DNA of 10,109 nucleotides from Phoronis ovalis (GCA_028565635.1 JAOXYB010106825.1:3884-13992), one strand, 5' to 3'; positions 1 to 8,090 are shown, numbered from the stretch's first letter. The notes: generated from the letters alone by a model not told the origin. Made by a program: numbers and translations.

Positions 1-662
1 TCTTCATTGGCTTATCAGTTACCGTTTTAAAAAAGGGGAGTTTTTACTCAAAATAACCACCTTACTTACTACATAATCATGTATCAGATATTAAGTAAAT
101 TATTCCAAATGATACTAACAACCTTAATATTTGTAGCATATTTTATGTATGAAGTATTAATTTACTTGAAACCAAGCCACTGTAGTCATCAAGTTCTGTT
201 ATCTATCTGTAAACAGTGGACAGATAACAAATGACTCTCTTGTCCAAATATCTGAGATGTATGAATTATATCCCATGAAGTCATTTGAGCCAATTTAATT
301 TCTGTAGAGTTTGATTCTATTTCTGTATAGTCAGTGATGACAAATTTTAATTCTTGTTGGGAATATGTGTTTTGCAAGTCGGACCATATTATTTAACTAT
401 TCAGCCCATTTCCTTACGTTACTGTAAGTGAGAAATGGTAATTATTTAAATATCTTGAAATGCAAAAAAAAAAATGTTGGCTACTAGATTTCATTTTGCA
501 CCGGAGAATTAATTTGACATGTAATGGATACAAAAAGAAAGTGGTCCAGGACTAATTGCTTTGTATGTGGCTTATTGAATTTACAGCTACAAAAGGGATA
601 ATGTTAGTCAAAAGGAATAAATATGGTGACTAATTGTGTTCTGCAGAGAGATTAGCAATTAC
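1..662. other. AT-rich sequence after exon 5, presumed intron
   Basis: I read the minus strand here for the next SLC22 exon (TM7 and the loop before it) and did not find one. A 62-codon open frame at 377-189 has no membrane segment and no family motif, so it is not taken as an exon. A run of 12 A sits near 464-475. The stretch is best read as the start of intron 5, whose end lies outside the window. Confidence 0.5.
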
Positions 663-801
663 TTTATCTTCCTCCACATAGACATTGTCTAGTTCGTCCT
701 TCCATTTGATGCCGTTAGTAACCGCCATTTCTTTTAATATTTTCATTGCTTCTTGATTGCGATTTTGCTTCAGTAGCCATCTTGGTGATTCTGGGGTTTG
801 C
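663..801 (-). CDS. SLC22-like exon 5 (last exon in the window)
   Basis: Begins after TTATCTTACTAAG and codes QTPESPRWLLKQNRNQEAMK and the helical cytoplasmic loop that follows, to K314. PESPRW is the family's hallmark after TM6. The 5' border is secure because it completes the Trp codon from exon 4. The 3' border is less secure: I place it at AAA/GTAATT (donor at 662-661), the best GT before the in-frame TAG at 632-630. Weaker GT sites lie a few codons earlier. If no splice occurred, the frame would run ten codons further (VIANLSAEHN) and stop. Confidence 0.82.
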
Positions 802-3163
802 CTTAGTAAGATAAAAGGAAGTATTATAGTTGTTGGTATCCTATCTCCAGCATTTCAAATATTTTATTGCTAAACATGCACTATAGAAATCATGTTTACT
901 CAAAAGTAAGCTTACACTAAAAAACAATAAATGTCTGACAAGGACACTATTCTATTACACTAACTAATGTGCCAGCAGCCTACTTTCCAGTTAGCAGCAC
1001 TGATACATCATCTCTAGTGCAGTTAGGTCCCAGGGAGGGTCTCTTGCATATATTTTGGGATGGGGTGTGCCACTTAGGGTAACATTTTTGGTGTACCCAA
1101 ATATACCAAAATTTGTCAAAAAAGGTACCCCGAGTCAGTGGCACATTCCCGTCGGCTTCATACACTAAGAACCCCCCGGAAGCCAGGTTATGCACTGGTT
1201 TGAGGTATCATTTAGGAGCTGATGATTATGAGAAACGAAATGATTGTATACTTATTTTAATCCTAGTATACATATAAAGTCTCCTCACCAAGCAAACAAA
1301 AATACCAAAAGAATTCCAAAACTATGTATGATAAGGTCTAGTTTAAACCAGTCACGAACTAGATAGGCTATGACTACAACTAGTATGTTGCCAAAGCACC
1401 AGCCCCAATTAATAATACTTAATGCTGTGTCGCGCCATTCGGCACCAATTATTTCCATTACTGTAAAAGATGGAAAATACAATTGATACTATAATAGCAA
1501 AAATTAATCAAAGGTGTGTTCATTATGATATAATGGGAATTAAGAATTCCTCGGATGTTTTAGATAAAATATTTCAGTGAACATATCTTGGCAGCTGCTT
1601 GACCGATTTCAAAACACACTAATACTTAATTAACCATCTGTTGCATCATTTCTTTTGCCTAAAATTATTTTTACACTCTGTTATCATTTCTGATTCTGGC
1701 TGAGCAACCTGTGTGCTTTATTAACCTTCGTGTGATTTCCTTTGAGTCAAAGATGAATCATCCTAAATTAAACAGCTCTTTATAAACCCGTGTGCATATT
1801 TATTTCACTGAAGTTCTAGTACTCACTCAGTGTAAACCCAGCTATATAGGCTCCAATGTTTAACCCTCTGAAAAAACTTGCTGCTAAATAAACATGAGGC
1901 ACCGGTGAGAATGCACCTAACACACCCATTGTACTCGTTAATGCTAGGAGTATCAGCAAAATGTGACGACGACCAAATCTATAAAAAGGTGGAGACTTTT
2001 TGTGAGAGAATATTAATGGCAATTTCCAGCATTCACCATTGTTTACCTATTTACCGCAGTTCTTTTTATTTATTCAAAACTTGTGCTTAAAAAAGCCTAG
2101 AATATAATTAATTTGTATAAAAATTCAGGTAATACGACAATATCTTTGACATCTAGTTAGATTACTGGTAAGTCTAACAATATTGGCAACTAAAGGTTTT
2201 TAATGTTTTGAGGTAGACGTGGTTCCTGACTTGACATCCCCAGGGTAGGGAAAGTTGTCCTTGTCATCTGGAGGTAAAAAAGGCCAAAATATCAAACTTT
2301 CAAAAACATTTTGAAAATTGCAATGGAAGATTTAGAAGTCATTCACAGATCAGTAACAGTACTTCTTGCCTTTGCTAAAAATGCAATCTAGTTTATTATG
2401 TACAGTTCCATCCATAGTTTATCGCCAGGAGAGATTTTACAAGACTAAGAGGTTGTACCGACAAATATAACAGTTTGAGGCTTTCATATATCTGAAAAAA
2501 CACCTGTCACTTAAAGTTCCACCTACTGCGGACCCACATAATTTACCAAATCCAAATATGGCAGCTGCTGAAGATGCTATCCATTCCTTTCCGCATACAA
2601 GATCCCACTGCAATAAAATAGAATGAACAGAAAAGGTAAATTATGACAATTGTTAAAATATATGCGAAAAGCATGGAATATAGTTGTACAACTTTGTTTA
2701 AGCTAAACAGCTACACAGGATGCATGGTGAAGTGGTTTTACTTATGTTGGATGAAACAACATTATTAGAAATCTTGTTTTTAACATACCTTAGACACGAT
2801 AGTGTTACCAAATAAACTGTTGTCATATTCCCAAAGATTGCACTCTATTACATTGGATGCATTAAAATTATTCGAAACATTGCCTCTGAATTCAAATCCG
2901 TTCCAATCAGTGAAGTTATATATAGTGCATTTTGAATATTCTCCATCCTCCTGACGTGGTATGGCATACATTTTTTGTTCAGAGACTGTTAGATTCTGAA
3001 GAAAGTCTGGTATTTTGCACCAATGTTTGGGAAAAGCTGCCGTAAAAACGAAATCCATAGTTGTAAGTGCATCCATAACAATGATCAAATACAGCAAGAT
3101 ATAATGCTTCCGCTGGTACTTTCCAAATACTCCAACATACTTGAGAAAAGTATCAAAATCCAT
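663..3163 (-). CDS. SLC22-like: SLC22-family organic ion transporter, 5' half (five exons, partial)
   Basis: A membrane transporter of the major facilitator superfamily, SLC22 branch (organic cation, anion or carnitine carriers of the plasma membrane). The coding exons are 3163-2789, 2607-2504, 1978-1827, 1460-1289 and 801-663, joined on the minus strand; all four introns start with GT and end with AG, and the 942 nt give 314 codons without a stop. Visible marks are an SLC22-like N-terminus (MDFDTFLKYVGVFGKYQRKH), a loop of about 80 residues between TM1 and TM2, the WDLVC motif (126-130), MFS motif A across the exon 2/3 junction (G155...D159 R160 F G R R), a membrane-edge E213..G216...R220 pattern, and PESPRW (271-276). 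Approximate TMs: 21-45, 132-154, 165-183, 189-210, 224-247, 249-268. Full family members have about 550 residues and 12 TMs, so the C-terminal half must lie beyond position 1. Substrate and paralog cannot be assigned. Family call very likely; the last donor is the weakest junction. Confidence 0.93.
961..1200 (-). repeat. coding-like repeat fragment in intron 4
   Basis: A block richer in GC than the rest of the intron, open for about 71 codons on the minus strand (1195-980; first codon GTG, no ATG, and an in-frame TGA just upstream). It reads GTFFDKFWYIWVHQKCYPKW in one frame, and a neighbouring frame is also long. The sequence GGTACC, then TTTTTTGACAAATTTTGG, then GTACACC looks repeat-like. 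It has no SLC22 motif and no convincing splice sites in frame, so it is most likely a piece of a dispersed repeat and not an exon. Family unknown to me. Confidence 0.35.
1289..1460 (-). CDS. SLC22-like exon 4
   Basis: A 172-nt exon coding residues 211-268 in part: MEIIGAEWRD, TM5 (ALSIINWGWCFGNILVVVIA), a short loop YLVRDWFKLD, and TM6 (LIIHSFGILLVFLFAW). The acceptor is CATCTTTTACAG. The donor is GCTTG/GTGAGG, phase 2; the remaining TG joins the G of exon 5 to give the Trp at the end of TM6. If the exon were read through, a TGA would follow at once, which supports a splice here. Confidence 0.92.
1827..1978 (-). CDS. SLC22-like exon 3
   Basis: A 152-nt exon coding FGRRH (completing MFS motif A), TM3 and TM4, ending GAYIAGFTL. 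The acceptor is CCTTTTTATAG. Two donors are possible: GTGAGT at 1826 and GTACTA at 1822. I prefer GTGAGT: it is the stronger site, it keeps frame with exon 4 (A joined to TA gives Ile), and it gives TLIMEIIGAEWR, which lines up without a gap with the family pattern at the TM4 end. The 1822 donor would put exon 4 out of frame. Confidence 0.92.
2041..2075 (+). repeat. isolated copy resembling the 32-bp repeat unit
   Basis: ATTTACCGCAGTTCTTTTTA at 2049 is nearly the same as the start of the unit at 7864 in the array at 7761-8090 (ATTTACCGCAGTTTCTATTT), and a shorter GTTTACC precedes it. It lies in intron 2 of the transporter gene. It may be a solo, dispersed unit of the same family, though it is short enough to be chance. 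Confidence 0.35.
2207..2280 (-). other. GC-richer island with splice-acceptor-like sequence in intron 2
   Basis: On the minus strand GGCCTTTTTTACCTCCAG/ATGACAAGG has a long pyrimidine tract and CAG, followed by a block clearly richer in GC than the surrounding intron. One frame reads PPDDKDNFPYPGDVKSGTTS and then stops; another opens with ATG and runs 25 codons. If spliced after exon 2 (phase 2), AG plus ATGA would give an immediate TGA. No strong donor follows. It could be a cryptic or poison exon, a relic exon or a repeat fragment. Confidence 0.3.
2504..2607 (-). CDS. SLC22-like exon 2
   Basis: A 104-nt exon coding residues 126-160: WDLVCGKEW, then TM2 rich in Gly, Ala and Ser, then GGTLSDR at the start of MFS motif A. 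The acceptor is TTTTATTGCAG just before TGG. The donor is ACAG/GTGTTT, a less typical GT site, but it is confirmed by the reading frame: it leaves AG, which the A at the start of exon 3 completes to an Arg codon. The short TM2 exon split at this Arg agrees with the usual SLC22 gene layout as I remember it. Confidence 0.92.
2789..3163 (-). CDS. SLC22-like exon 1 (first coding exon)
   Basis: Codes residues 1-125: the cytoplasmic N-terminus, TM1 (about 21-45) and the whole first extracellular loop. The loop has four N-glycosylation sequons (NLT 57, NFT 83, NVS 95, NAS 101) and cysteines at 49, 79 and 108. I chose the ATG at 3163-3161 because its context has A at -3 and G at +4 and because the protein then begins like SLC22 members. 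An in-frame ATG at 3241 would add 26 residues but has a weak context and lies before a likely splice acceptor at 3192-3191. The exon ends ...ATCGTGTCTAAG with donor GTATGT at 2788, phase 0. Confidence 0.93.
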
Positions 3164-3190
3164 ATTTAAATTTTCATTCAATTCTGGCAG

Positions 3191-3205
3191 CTGAAAATAA
3201 TCGGA
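3191..3205 (-). other. putative 3' splice acceptor before the start codon
   Basis: On the minus strand ATTATTTTCAG lies 27 nt upstream of the preferred ATG, with AG at 3192-3191. It has the U-rich tract and CAG of a good acceptor, so the exon with the start codon may begin at 3190 and be preceded by a non-coding first exon further upstream (higher coordinates). No TATA box or clear promoter was seen next to the start codon. Inference only; transcript ends would decide. Confidence 0.4.
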
Positions 3206-3472
3206 ACTAGTATGACTTTTTTTATTTGCAACATAGAACACAATTATATGACATTGGCAAAAATATATTCTACATGATAAGTGTACTAATTAGCTATAAA
3301 GATCTCAAATTATAGAGAGTGGAAAATGGGGTATTACAGGATTGCAGGATAACTATTTTCATTTATGACTGAACAACTTCTGGGGATCTCTGGAATAGGC
3401 ATACCAACCGAAATGACTTAAAGGAATTTTCGGACAGATGATTTTAATTACTTGAAATCAAGATAATTTCCT

Positions 3473-3562
3473 GGGAATTTGGGATTGCGCAATTTTATTT
3501 TTGGGATTCTGGGATTGATGGTTGTATTACCCGAGATTCCGGGATCACTATACCTGTTTACC
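3473..3562 (+). repeat. 30-bp tandem repeat, about three copies
   Basis: Units begin at 3473, 3503 and 3533 with GGGAATTTGGGATT, GGGATTCTGGGATT and GAGATTCCGGGATC, each followed by a diverged 16-nt tail, so the period is 30. Each unit head is itself a doubled GGGATT word. A related GGGATCTCTGGAAT starts at 3383, exactly three periods earlier, and AGGATTGCAGGAT lies near 3339, so the array may once have been longer. It lies upstream of the transporter gene. Confidence 0.55.
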
Positions 3563-5808
3563 ACTATACCACCATAGGAGTTAATTGAAGACATTTTGAT
3601 AAATTTGTAATCTGCACAATATTTATTAATGGATAAATAATTATGCAGTTTATCAATGTCAGTGATTAAAATTTTCTTTCAATTGATCATTGTATAACTT
3701 GCATTTCAAATGAAAATATTTTTCATCATTTACATTTGTTGGACACTTGTGACATTTTCTAAACTAATACTAGTCAGCTCTGTAATTACAGACATTGAAA
3801 ATAATTTAAAATAATAATTAGAAGATGTTGTCTTAAAACTTAATTTTCCTTTGAATTTAAAGAAAAAAATTGGCTTCTTGAGTTTACTTAATTCTTTTGA
3901 ATATAAAGGAGGAAACAGTTGGGTTCCTAACAGTTTTCACAGGTTAGTTTATATTGTAGCAGCTGCCTAATTAGAATTAATTTTAATTATATAATCCAAT
4001 TAATGTTTCTATCTACTGATCTTAGCTAGACATTTTCTTTCCTTGGCTGGTATGTTCCTGTCTTCTTTGTTGGATATTTGGATAATGAGTCCCTATAAGT
4101 TATCCCTAGCTATTCTGCATGTTATTTGTTACAGCATTTAAGATAGTTTTCCTTACTAAACGATGGTATAAATATATAAATTTGTTTTTATTATTAAAAG
4201 CGGCAAATATTGTTTGGCAGAACTCCCTCATCCTTCACACTTTCAGTTAAATTTTGAATAGTTAAATGAAAGATAAATAAAAGTGTACATATATTGAAAG
4301 CATATAAACTAAACTTAATAAGTAATATGCAATTTATTTTCCTGAAAATAGGTAATGTGACTTGTCTATTGTATTTTAAAGATAGATAAACATATCTTGT
4401 ATTAGTAGACTATTATAATTCTAAATGTTTTGAAGGTCCTTACTTGCCTAGAACAATAAGTGCAACGTGTCATAATACAAATGAAATCAATGTTTGCAAA
4501 ACATGGCTACCCCAGATAGTAAGTCCAAATAATGGTTAGTATATTATGATAGTCAAGAATTCTCACAATTTGCAGAAGAATGAGTATTTAGACATGTAAC
4601 CTCCAGTCCAAAAAAGTACTCGTGGAAAGAACAGGTTCAGAATATAAAACGTTGTTCACAAAGGTCCTGTATGATAGAAGGATCCATATACTCAAGCATA
4701 TTATCAGACAGTATATTAATTACCCAACTGAGCAACACAATAGGAGCAGTTAATTCTTTTCTTGTGTCTATGGTGTGCACTGTCAAACAATCCACACCTG
4801 CTCCTCAAACATAATCCACATCTGCTGCACTTCAGTGTAACATAGAACAATATTTCATATTCCTTTACTTTAATACAACATAGAACACAATTTCAATCAT
4901 GACAATACTATATTATTCTACAACTACAGTAACTGTTACAGTATAATACTTGAATGAATAAAAGAAAGTGTAACACTTAATTAGACATTTTATTAAAATA
5001 ACATACTTCTTAGATTATTATAATAATTTGATCTTAGTCATATTTTAATACTAGCAAATTATAAACTAGAAATCTAATCATGTCAGTATAAGGTCTTTGA
5101 ATCAAGTTATATGCTTTTTATTTGATCAAGTTAAATATTGTTAATATGCCATTATTGTGTCTCCAGGTATTAAGGATAGTACTTCGTAATGATCTTTCAG
5201 GCTATTTTTTTAGAAGTAGACAACATTAATCTGCTTGCTAGATTAATATAATTCTCCATCATATAAATACCAACATGAATTTAGTAATCAAAATGATCTC
5301 AGCTTCAATAAAACATACCTCAATGATCCAATGCAGTTTTATGCCATATGGACTATATATCTCCTAAGATGATATGTGCTGAAGTATCCTGCATAAGGAA
5401 ATTATATCACCTGCATCCAGATATTAATCTTTGTTAATGTTTTATGTGTAGTAATTTTGCTTATAGCAATTTTATAAATCTTATAAACTTACAAAAGTAA
5501 AAAATTGGTTTTTAATTATATGCTCCACCACTACCAGTTGCCCATAAAAAAAAATATAAACTCAGTTTGGTAGTACTACTGCATGACTTAAAAAACTTGG
5601 ATATAAAACATGCTTAAAAATAACAAAAACAACAAGGGTTTAAACTTAGGCTAAACAGTTATATAATTAGTTTGTCCAAATGATATACATGGTTAATTTG
5701 TTTATCTAAATATTTCTACGGATCATAAAAAGCAAAATGATCATTGCATACTATATGTGCTATTACCCAAGTTTCCCTTTGGCATGAGAAAGGAATAAAC
5801 AAACTACA
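3563..5808. other. AT-rich intergenic stretch, no gene seen
   Basis: About 2.2 kb of very AT-rich sequence with many stops in all frames. I saw no conserved protein pattern, RNA gene or transposon end. Two small direct duplications were noted: TCCACAYCTGCT near 4791 and 4815, and AACATAGAACA followed by TTTCA near 4839 and 4877. It is probably the 5' flank or a long 5' intron of the SLC22-like gene. Confidence 0.5.
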
Positions 5809-5810
5809 TA

Positions 5811-5835
5811 CGGTAATTATTCTCAAATTCGTACA
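5811..5835 (+). repeat. left terminal inverted repeat
   Basis: CGGTAATTATTCTC followed by AAATTCGTACA. It pairs with 7424-7401 and has TA immediately outside (5809-5810). An A/T-only stretch of about 25 bp follows before the first subterminal repeat. Confidence 0.75.
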
Positions 5836-5863
5836 AAAAAAAAATATTTTTTTTATTTTTGGG

Positions 5864-5975
5864 GGGTGTACGCAATTTGGGAAATACAAAATTCTCCGAA
5901 AATATGGGTGTATGAATTCTCGGAAACTTTAATAAATGTGTAAAGCGGGTGTACGAATATGGGAATTCCGGAAAA
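5864..5975 (+). repeat. left subterminal ~42-bp repeats (three copies)
   Basis: GTAC or GTAT words start at 5868, 5910 and 5951, each within GGGTGTACG or GGGTGTATG and followed about 10 nt later by GGGAAA, CGGAAA or GGGAAT. The spacings are 42 and 41. They run in the plus direction, the opposite of the adjacent terminal repeat. Confidence 0.65.
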
Positions 5976-6435
5976 ATATATTTGTAGATGATCGTAAATC
6001 GGGGTCAAACACTACCAGACGGCAGTGCGAGAAATCGACGTAAATAGAATCTGATCAATCAATGACAGAAATAGCTAGTAGAATGCCTATGGCGTCATTA
6101 AATTAATAAACATTTTTCAATACTTGATCAAATAATGGACAACTTGTGGTAGCATGCAAAGTACCTGGCTTCTGCCGCTCTGGCGGATGATTTGGCATGC
6201 TCTCCCGCCGTGTTTGCTATGGGGTAATATGCTTTGCTAATCTTCCGGAATAAACAAACGAAAAAAGGTGCCGTCCCAAAAATATTTTTTACTTTCTCGA
6301 AAATTATTTTTTTTTGTGATCTAAGATCGTTCTGGATCAAAATATCCTGCGATCACTCATTTCCTTAAACATTCATCGTAAATTCATATCTAGTAAAAAA
6401 AACAGCTGGTCAATGAATGACGGCATGTCACTTAC

Positions 6436-7120
6436 CGTCAGCCAATCACAGTGCGAAAGTTGGCCAGGCTACAGGTTAGCCACCCTGAAAAATCAAATGA
6501 ACCATCAACATGCGGTATGCATGACCCTCGAACACTTATGTAATAGAATTATCAAGTAGAGTTTTAAATAATTGTTTTTATTTTGAACTGCATTAATTAT
6601 TTTGTTGATAAAATTAGTCTAACTAGATCCCAAAAAAATATCATAGTTATGCCTGACCAGAAGTTGTGAGATTTAATTTATCATGGTGGATGCCGGTCCA
6701 GAGCCGTCACCAAAAAAAAGCAGTACAACATGTAGGTCAGCTAGGAAGAATTTTCCATCGCGATTGAATGTTTACAGTGCGAACGGTCATAATCGCGATC
6801 AAAATTTTTTTTGCAGCTAATATTATAGTCGATTGCTGATGCGAACAGGGCTTAATATTAAAAAGATTGACATAAAGCGTGACTTGTTATTCACGGTCCC
6901 ATCCTAGATTAATGATTCACTCAGCCCGGGTTTTATCTTGCAAAAAATATAGTTAACATTAATTTTTAATGTACTGAACTTGTGAATTCACATTATGTGT
7001 ACGAGCGATTACTTTATCCAAACAGGGAGATAGAACATTTCGCGAAAATGCTGATATTTCGTTAATACTTGACCGCGATCCCGGTTGACAAAGTCTTGGT
7101 TCTCAGCCGTGATTGGCTGT
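6436..7120. promoter_or_regulatory. CpG-rich core of the element with CCAAT motifs
   Basis: CAGCCAATCACAG at 6440-6452 and its inverse, CGTGATTGGCTG at 7108-7119, are CCAAT-box-like words facing each other. An ETS-like TCTTCCGG lies nearby at 6241, and CAGTGCGA occurs three times (near 6023, 6450 and 6774). CpG is frequent across the region and scarce outside the element. This may be a promoter carried by the element, or just undecayed transposon sequence; no transcript evidence is available. Confidence 0.25.
6683..6823 (+). CDS. short ORF inside the transposon, unknown
   Basis: An ATG in the context TTATCATGG opens a frame of about 45 codons: MVDAGPEPSPKKSSTTCRSA, then RKNFPSRLNVYSANGHNRDQ and a stop. 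The start is Pro/Lys/Ser-rich, like the disordered N-terminus of some proteins. TTTTTTTTGCAG at its 3' end looks like a splice acceptor, and an AG/GTCAGC donor-like site lies within it, so it may be a first exon or a captured gene fragment. I do not recognise the protein. Coding status is doubtful. Confidence 0.15.
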
Positions 7121-7256
7121 TTTTTATGAATTTGAGACACTAATTAGCGCCTACCTGAAAAGAAGTCATCGTATTTTGGACACGCTTCCGAGAATGTATA
7201 GATTTAAATTCCGTAACACCGTTCATAAAATACAAAATATCGACGGAAATTAGATT

Positions 7257-7400
7257 TTGTACGAATTTGAGAAACCCCCCAAAAAACAATAAAAACTAGG
7301 TGTACGAATCTAGAGAAACACCAAATTCTCAATTAATGGGGGTGTACGAATTTCGGAAATTATAAAATCTGAAAAAGGGGGTGTGTACGAATAATGGAGT
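7257..7400 (+). repeat. right subterminal ~42-bp repeats (four copies)
   Basis: GTACGAAT occurs at 7259, 7302, 7344 and 7385 (spacings 43, 42, 41), with a fifth at 7402 that is part of the terminal repeat. Copies are followed by GAGAAA or CGGAAA. They read in the same direction as the copies at the left end. Confidence 0.65.
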
Positions 7401-7424
7401 TGTACGAATTGAGAATACTTACCG
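7401..7424 (-). repeat. right terminal inverted repeat
   Basis: On the plus strand TGTACGAATTGAG then AATACTTACCG, followed by TA (7425-7426). It is the inverse of 5811-5835 with one substitution and one missing A. Confidence 0.75.
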
Positions 7425-7686
7425 TACTCTGGGTGCCAAAAGGACCAAATTATTTCATTAATCTTCTTTTCTACTTTTCACTTTTGTAGCAATCATTGAT
7501 GACACCTTCGTTCAAAAATAATAATTAATTCAATATATCTTTAAATTTCTTAATCAGTTCCAACATTGAGAAAGATATCCCTTGATCCCTTTTTAATCAG
7601 ATCATTAGACAATTTAATAATTATTAAGAGTGTGTGTGTATGATGTGTTTGTTTTAGCCCCGGGTGGTGCTGTCATTCAAAGTCAC

Positions 7687-7719
<33 letters not shown>

Positions 7720-7734
7720 CTATATGTGTGTGTA
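7687..7734. repeat. (TA)n/(TG)n microsatellite
   Basis: An almost pure TA dinucleotide run, broken by single C bases, passes into TATGTGTGTGTA. A shorter GTGTGTGTGTATGATGTGT lies at 7630-7648. Open frames across this stretch are low-complexity Tyr/Ile and not genes. Confidence 0.9.
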
Positions 7735-7760
7735 CCGCCCAACAGGCCCCCTTTTTCAGC

Positions 7761-8090
7761 ATTTACCATGGTATGTTTTTCACGCTTCTCGAAGCTTTAT
7801 TTACCCCAGGGTATATTTTTCTTGTTAGATATTTACCACAGGTTAAATTTTCAAAAAATATCCATTTACCGCAGTTTCTATTTCTTGGAAAATGCATTTA
7901 CGACAGATATGAAAAATTAAGGTTCGTAAATTTTAGCATATTTATTTACCACAGGGTATATAATTTACAAGTGAATTTTACACAGGGTATCTATTTCGGG
8001 AGAGTTATTAATAACAGGATATATTTTTCATGTTTTTTCATTTACGACATGATATATTTTTGGTGACCTTTATTTACCACAGGGTCAGGG
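7761..8090 (+). repeat. degenerate 32-bp minisatellite, about ten units
   Basis: Units headed by ATTTACC(A)CAGG and ending in a T-rich tail start at 7761, 7799, 7831, 7864, 7896, 7944, 7975, 8007, 8040 and 8072. Most spacings are 31-33; the exceptions are 38 and 48, the latter looking like a unit plus a partial unit. The consensus by eye is ATTTACCACAGGGTATATTT followed by TTC and about nine variable bases. The pyrimidine-rich flanks (CAGGCCCCCTTTTTCAGC before, CCCCCTACCAACTTTTTTG after) appear to be part of the same repeat. The 112- and 96-codon frames here are by-products of the repetition. Confidence 0.8.

Larger units (their letters stand above)
5811..7424. mobile_element. TA-flanked DNA transposon with TIRs, apparently non-autonomous
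   Basis: The left end begins CGGTAATTATTCTC and continues AAATTCGTACA; the right end read in reverse complement begins CGGTAAGTATTCTC and continues AATTCGTACA. That is about 25 bp of inverted repeat with one mismatch and one indel. Both ends are bordered by TA (5809-5810 and 7425-7426), as expected for Tc1/mariner-type insertion. Inside each end are about 42-bp-spaced repeats of GGTGTACGAAT plus a GGAAA or GAGAAA part. The 1614-bp interior has no transposase-length frame and no DDE pattern I can recognise, so it would need a helper in trans. It is visibly richer in CpG than its flanks, which would suit a fairly recent insertion. The superfamily is an inference from the TA and the TIR only. 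Confidence 0.72.

Noticed and set aside
189-377. 62-codon minus-strand open frame, considered as the next SLC22 exon
   Set aside because: No membrane segment, no family motif and no matching splice phase; composition like the surrounding AT-rich DNA.
1816-1822. Alternative donor GTACTA for exon 3
   Set aside because: It would shift the frame into exon 4 and break the TLIMEIIG match; GTGAGT at 1826 fits both.
1878-2090. 70-codon plus-strand frame
   Set aside because: Antisense shadow of SLC22 exon 3, running on into intron 2.
4742-4806. AGGAGCAG ... CTGCTCCT inverted pair as a hairpin or RNA gene
   Set aside because: Only 8 bp of stem around a ~50-base unpaired loop; likely chance.
5744-5932. 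62-codon plus-strand frame
   Set aside because: Crosses the left border of the transposon and its A/T run; not one evolutionary unit.
6128-6340. 70-codon minus-strand frame inside the transposon
   Set aside because: No recognisable domain; it starts in Lys/Ile-rich AT sequence. Could be a relic but nothing supports a gene.
7630-8066. Two overlapping plus-strand frames of 96 and 112 codons
   Set aside because: They arise from the TA/TG microsatellite and the 32-bp array; 32 is not a multiple of 3, so the repeated peptide words drift through the frames, as expected of non-coding tandem DNA.
7761-8090. CRISPR-like array (regular repeats with variable tails)
   Set aside because: Animal-type DNA, repeats far too diverged, tails T-rich and not spacer-like, no cas genes.
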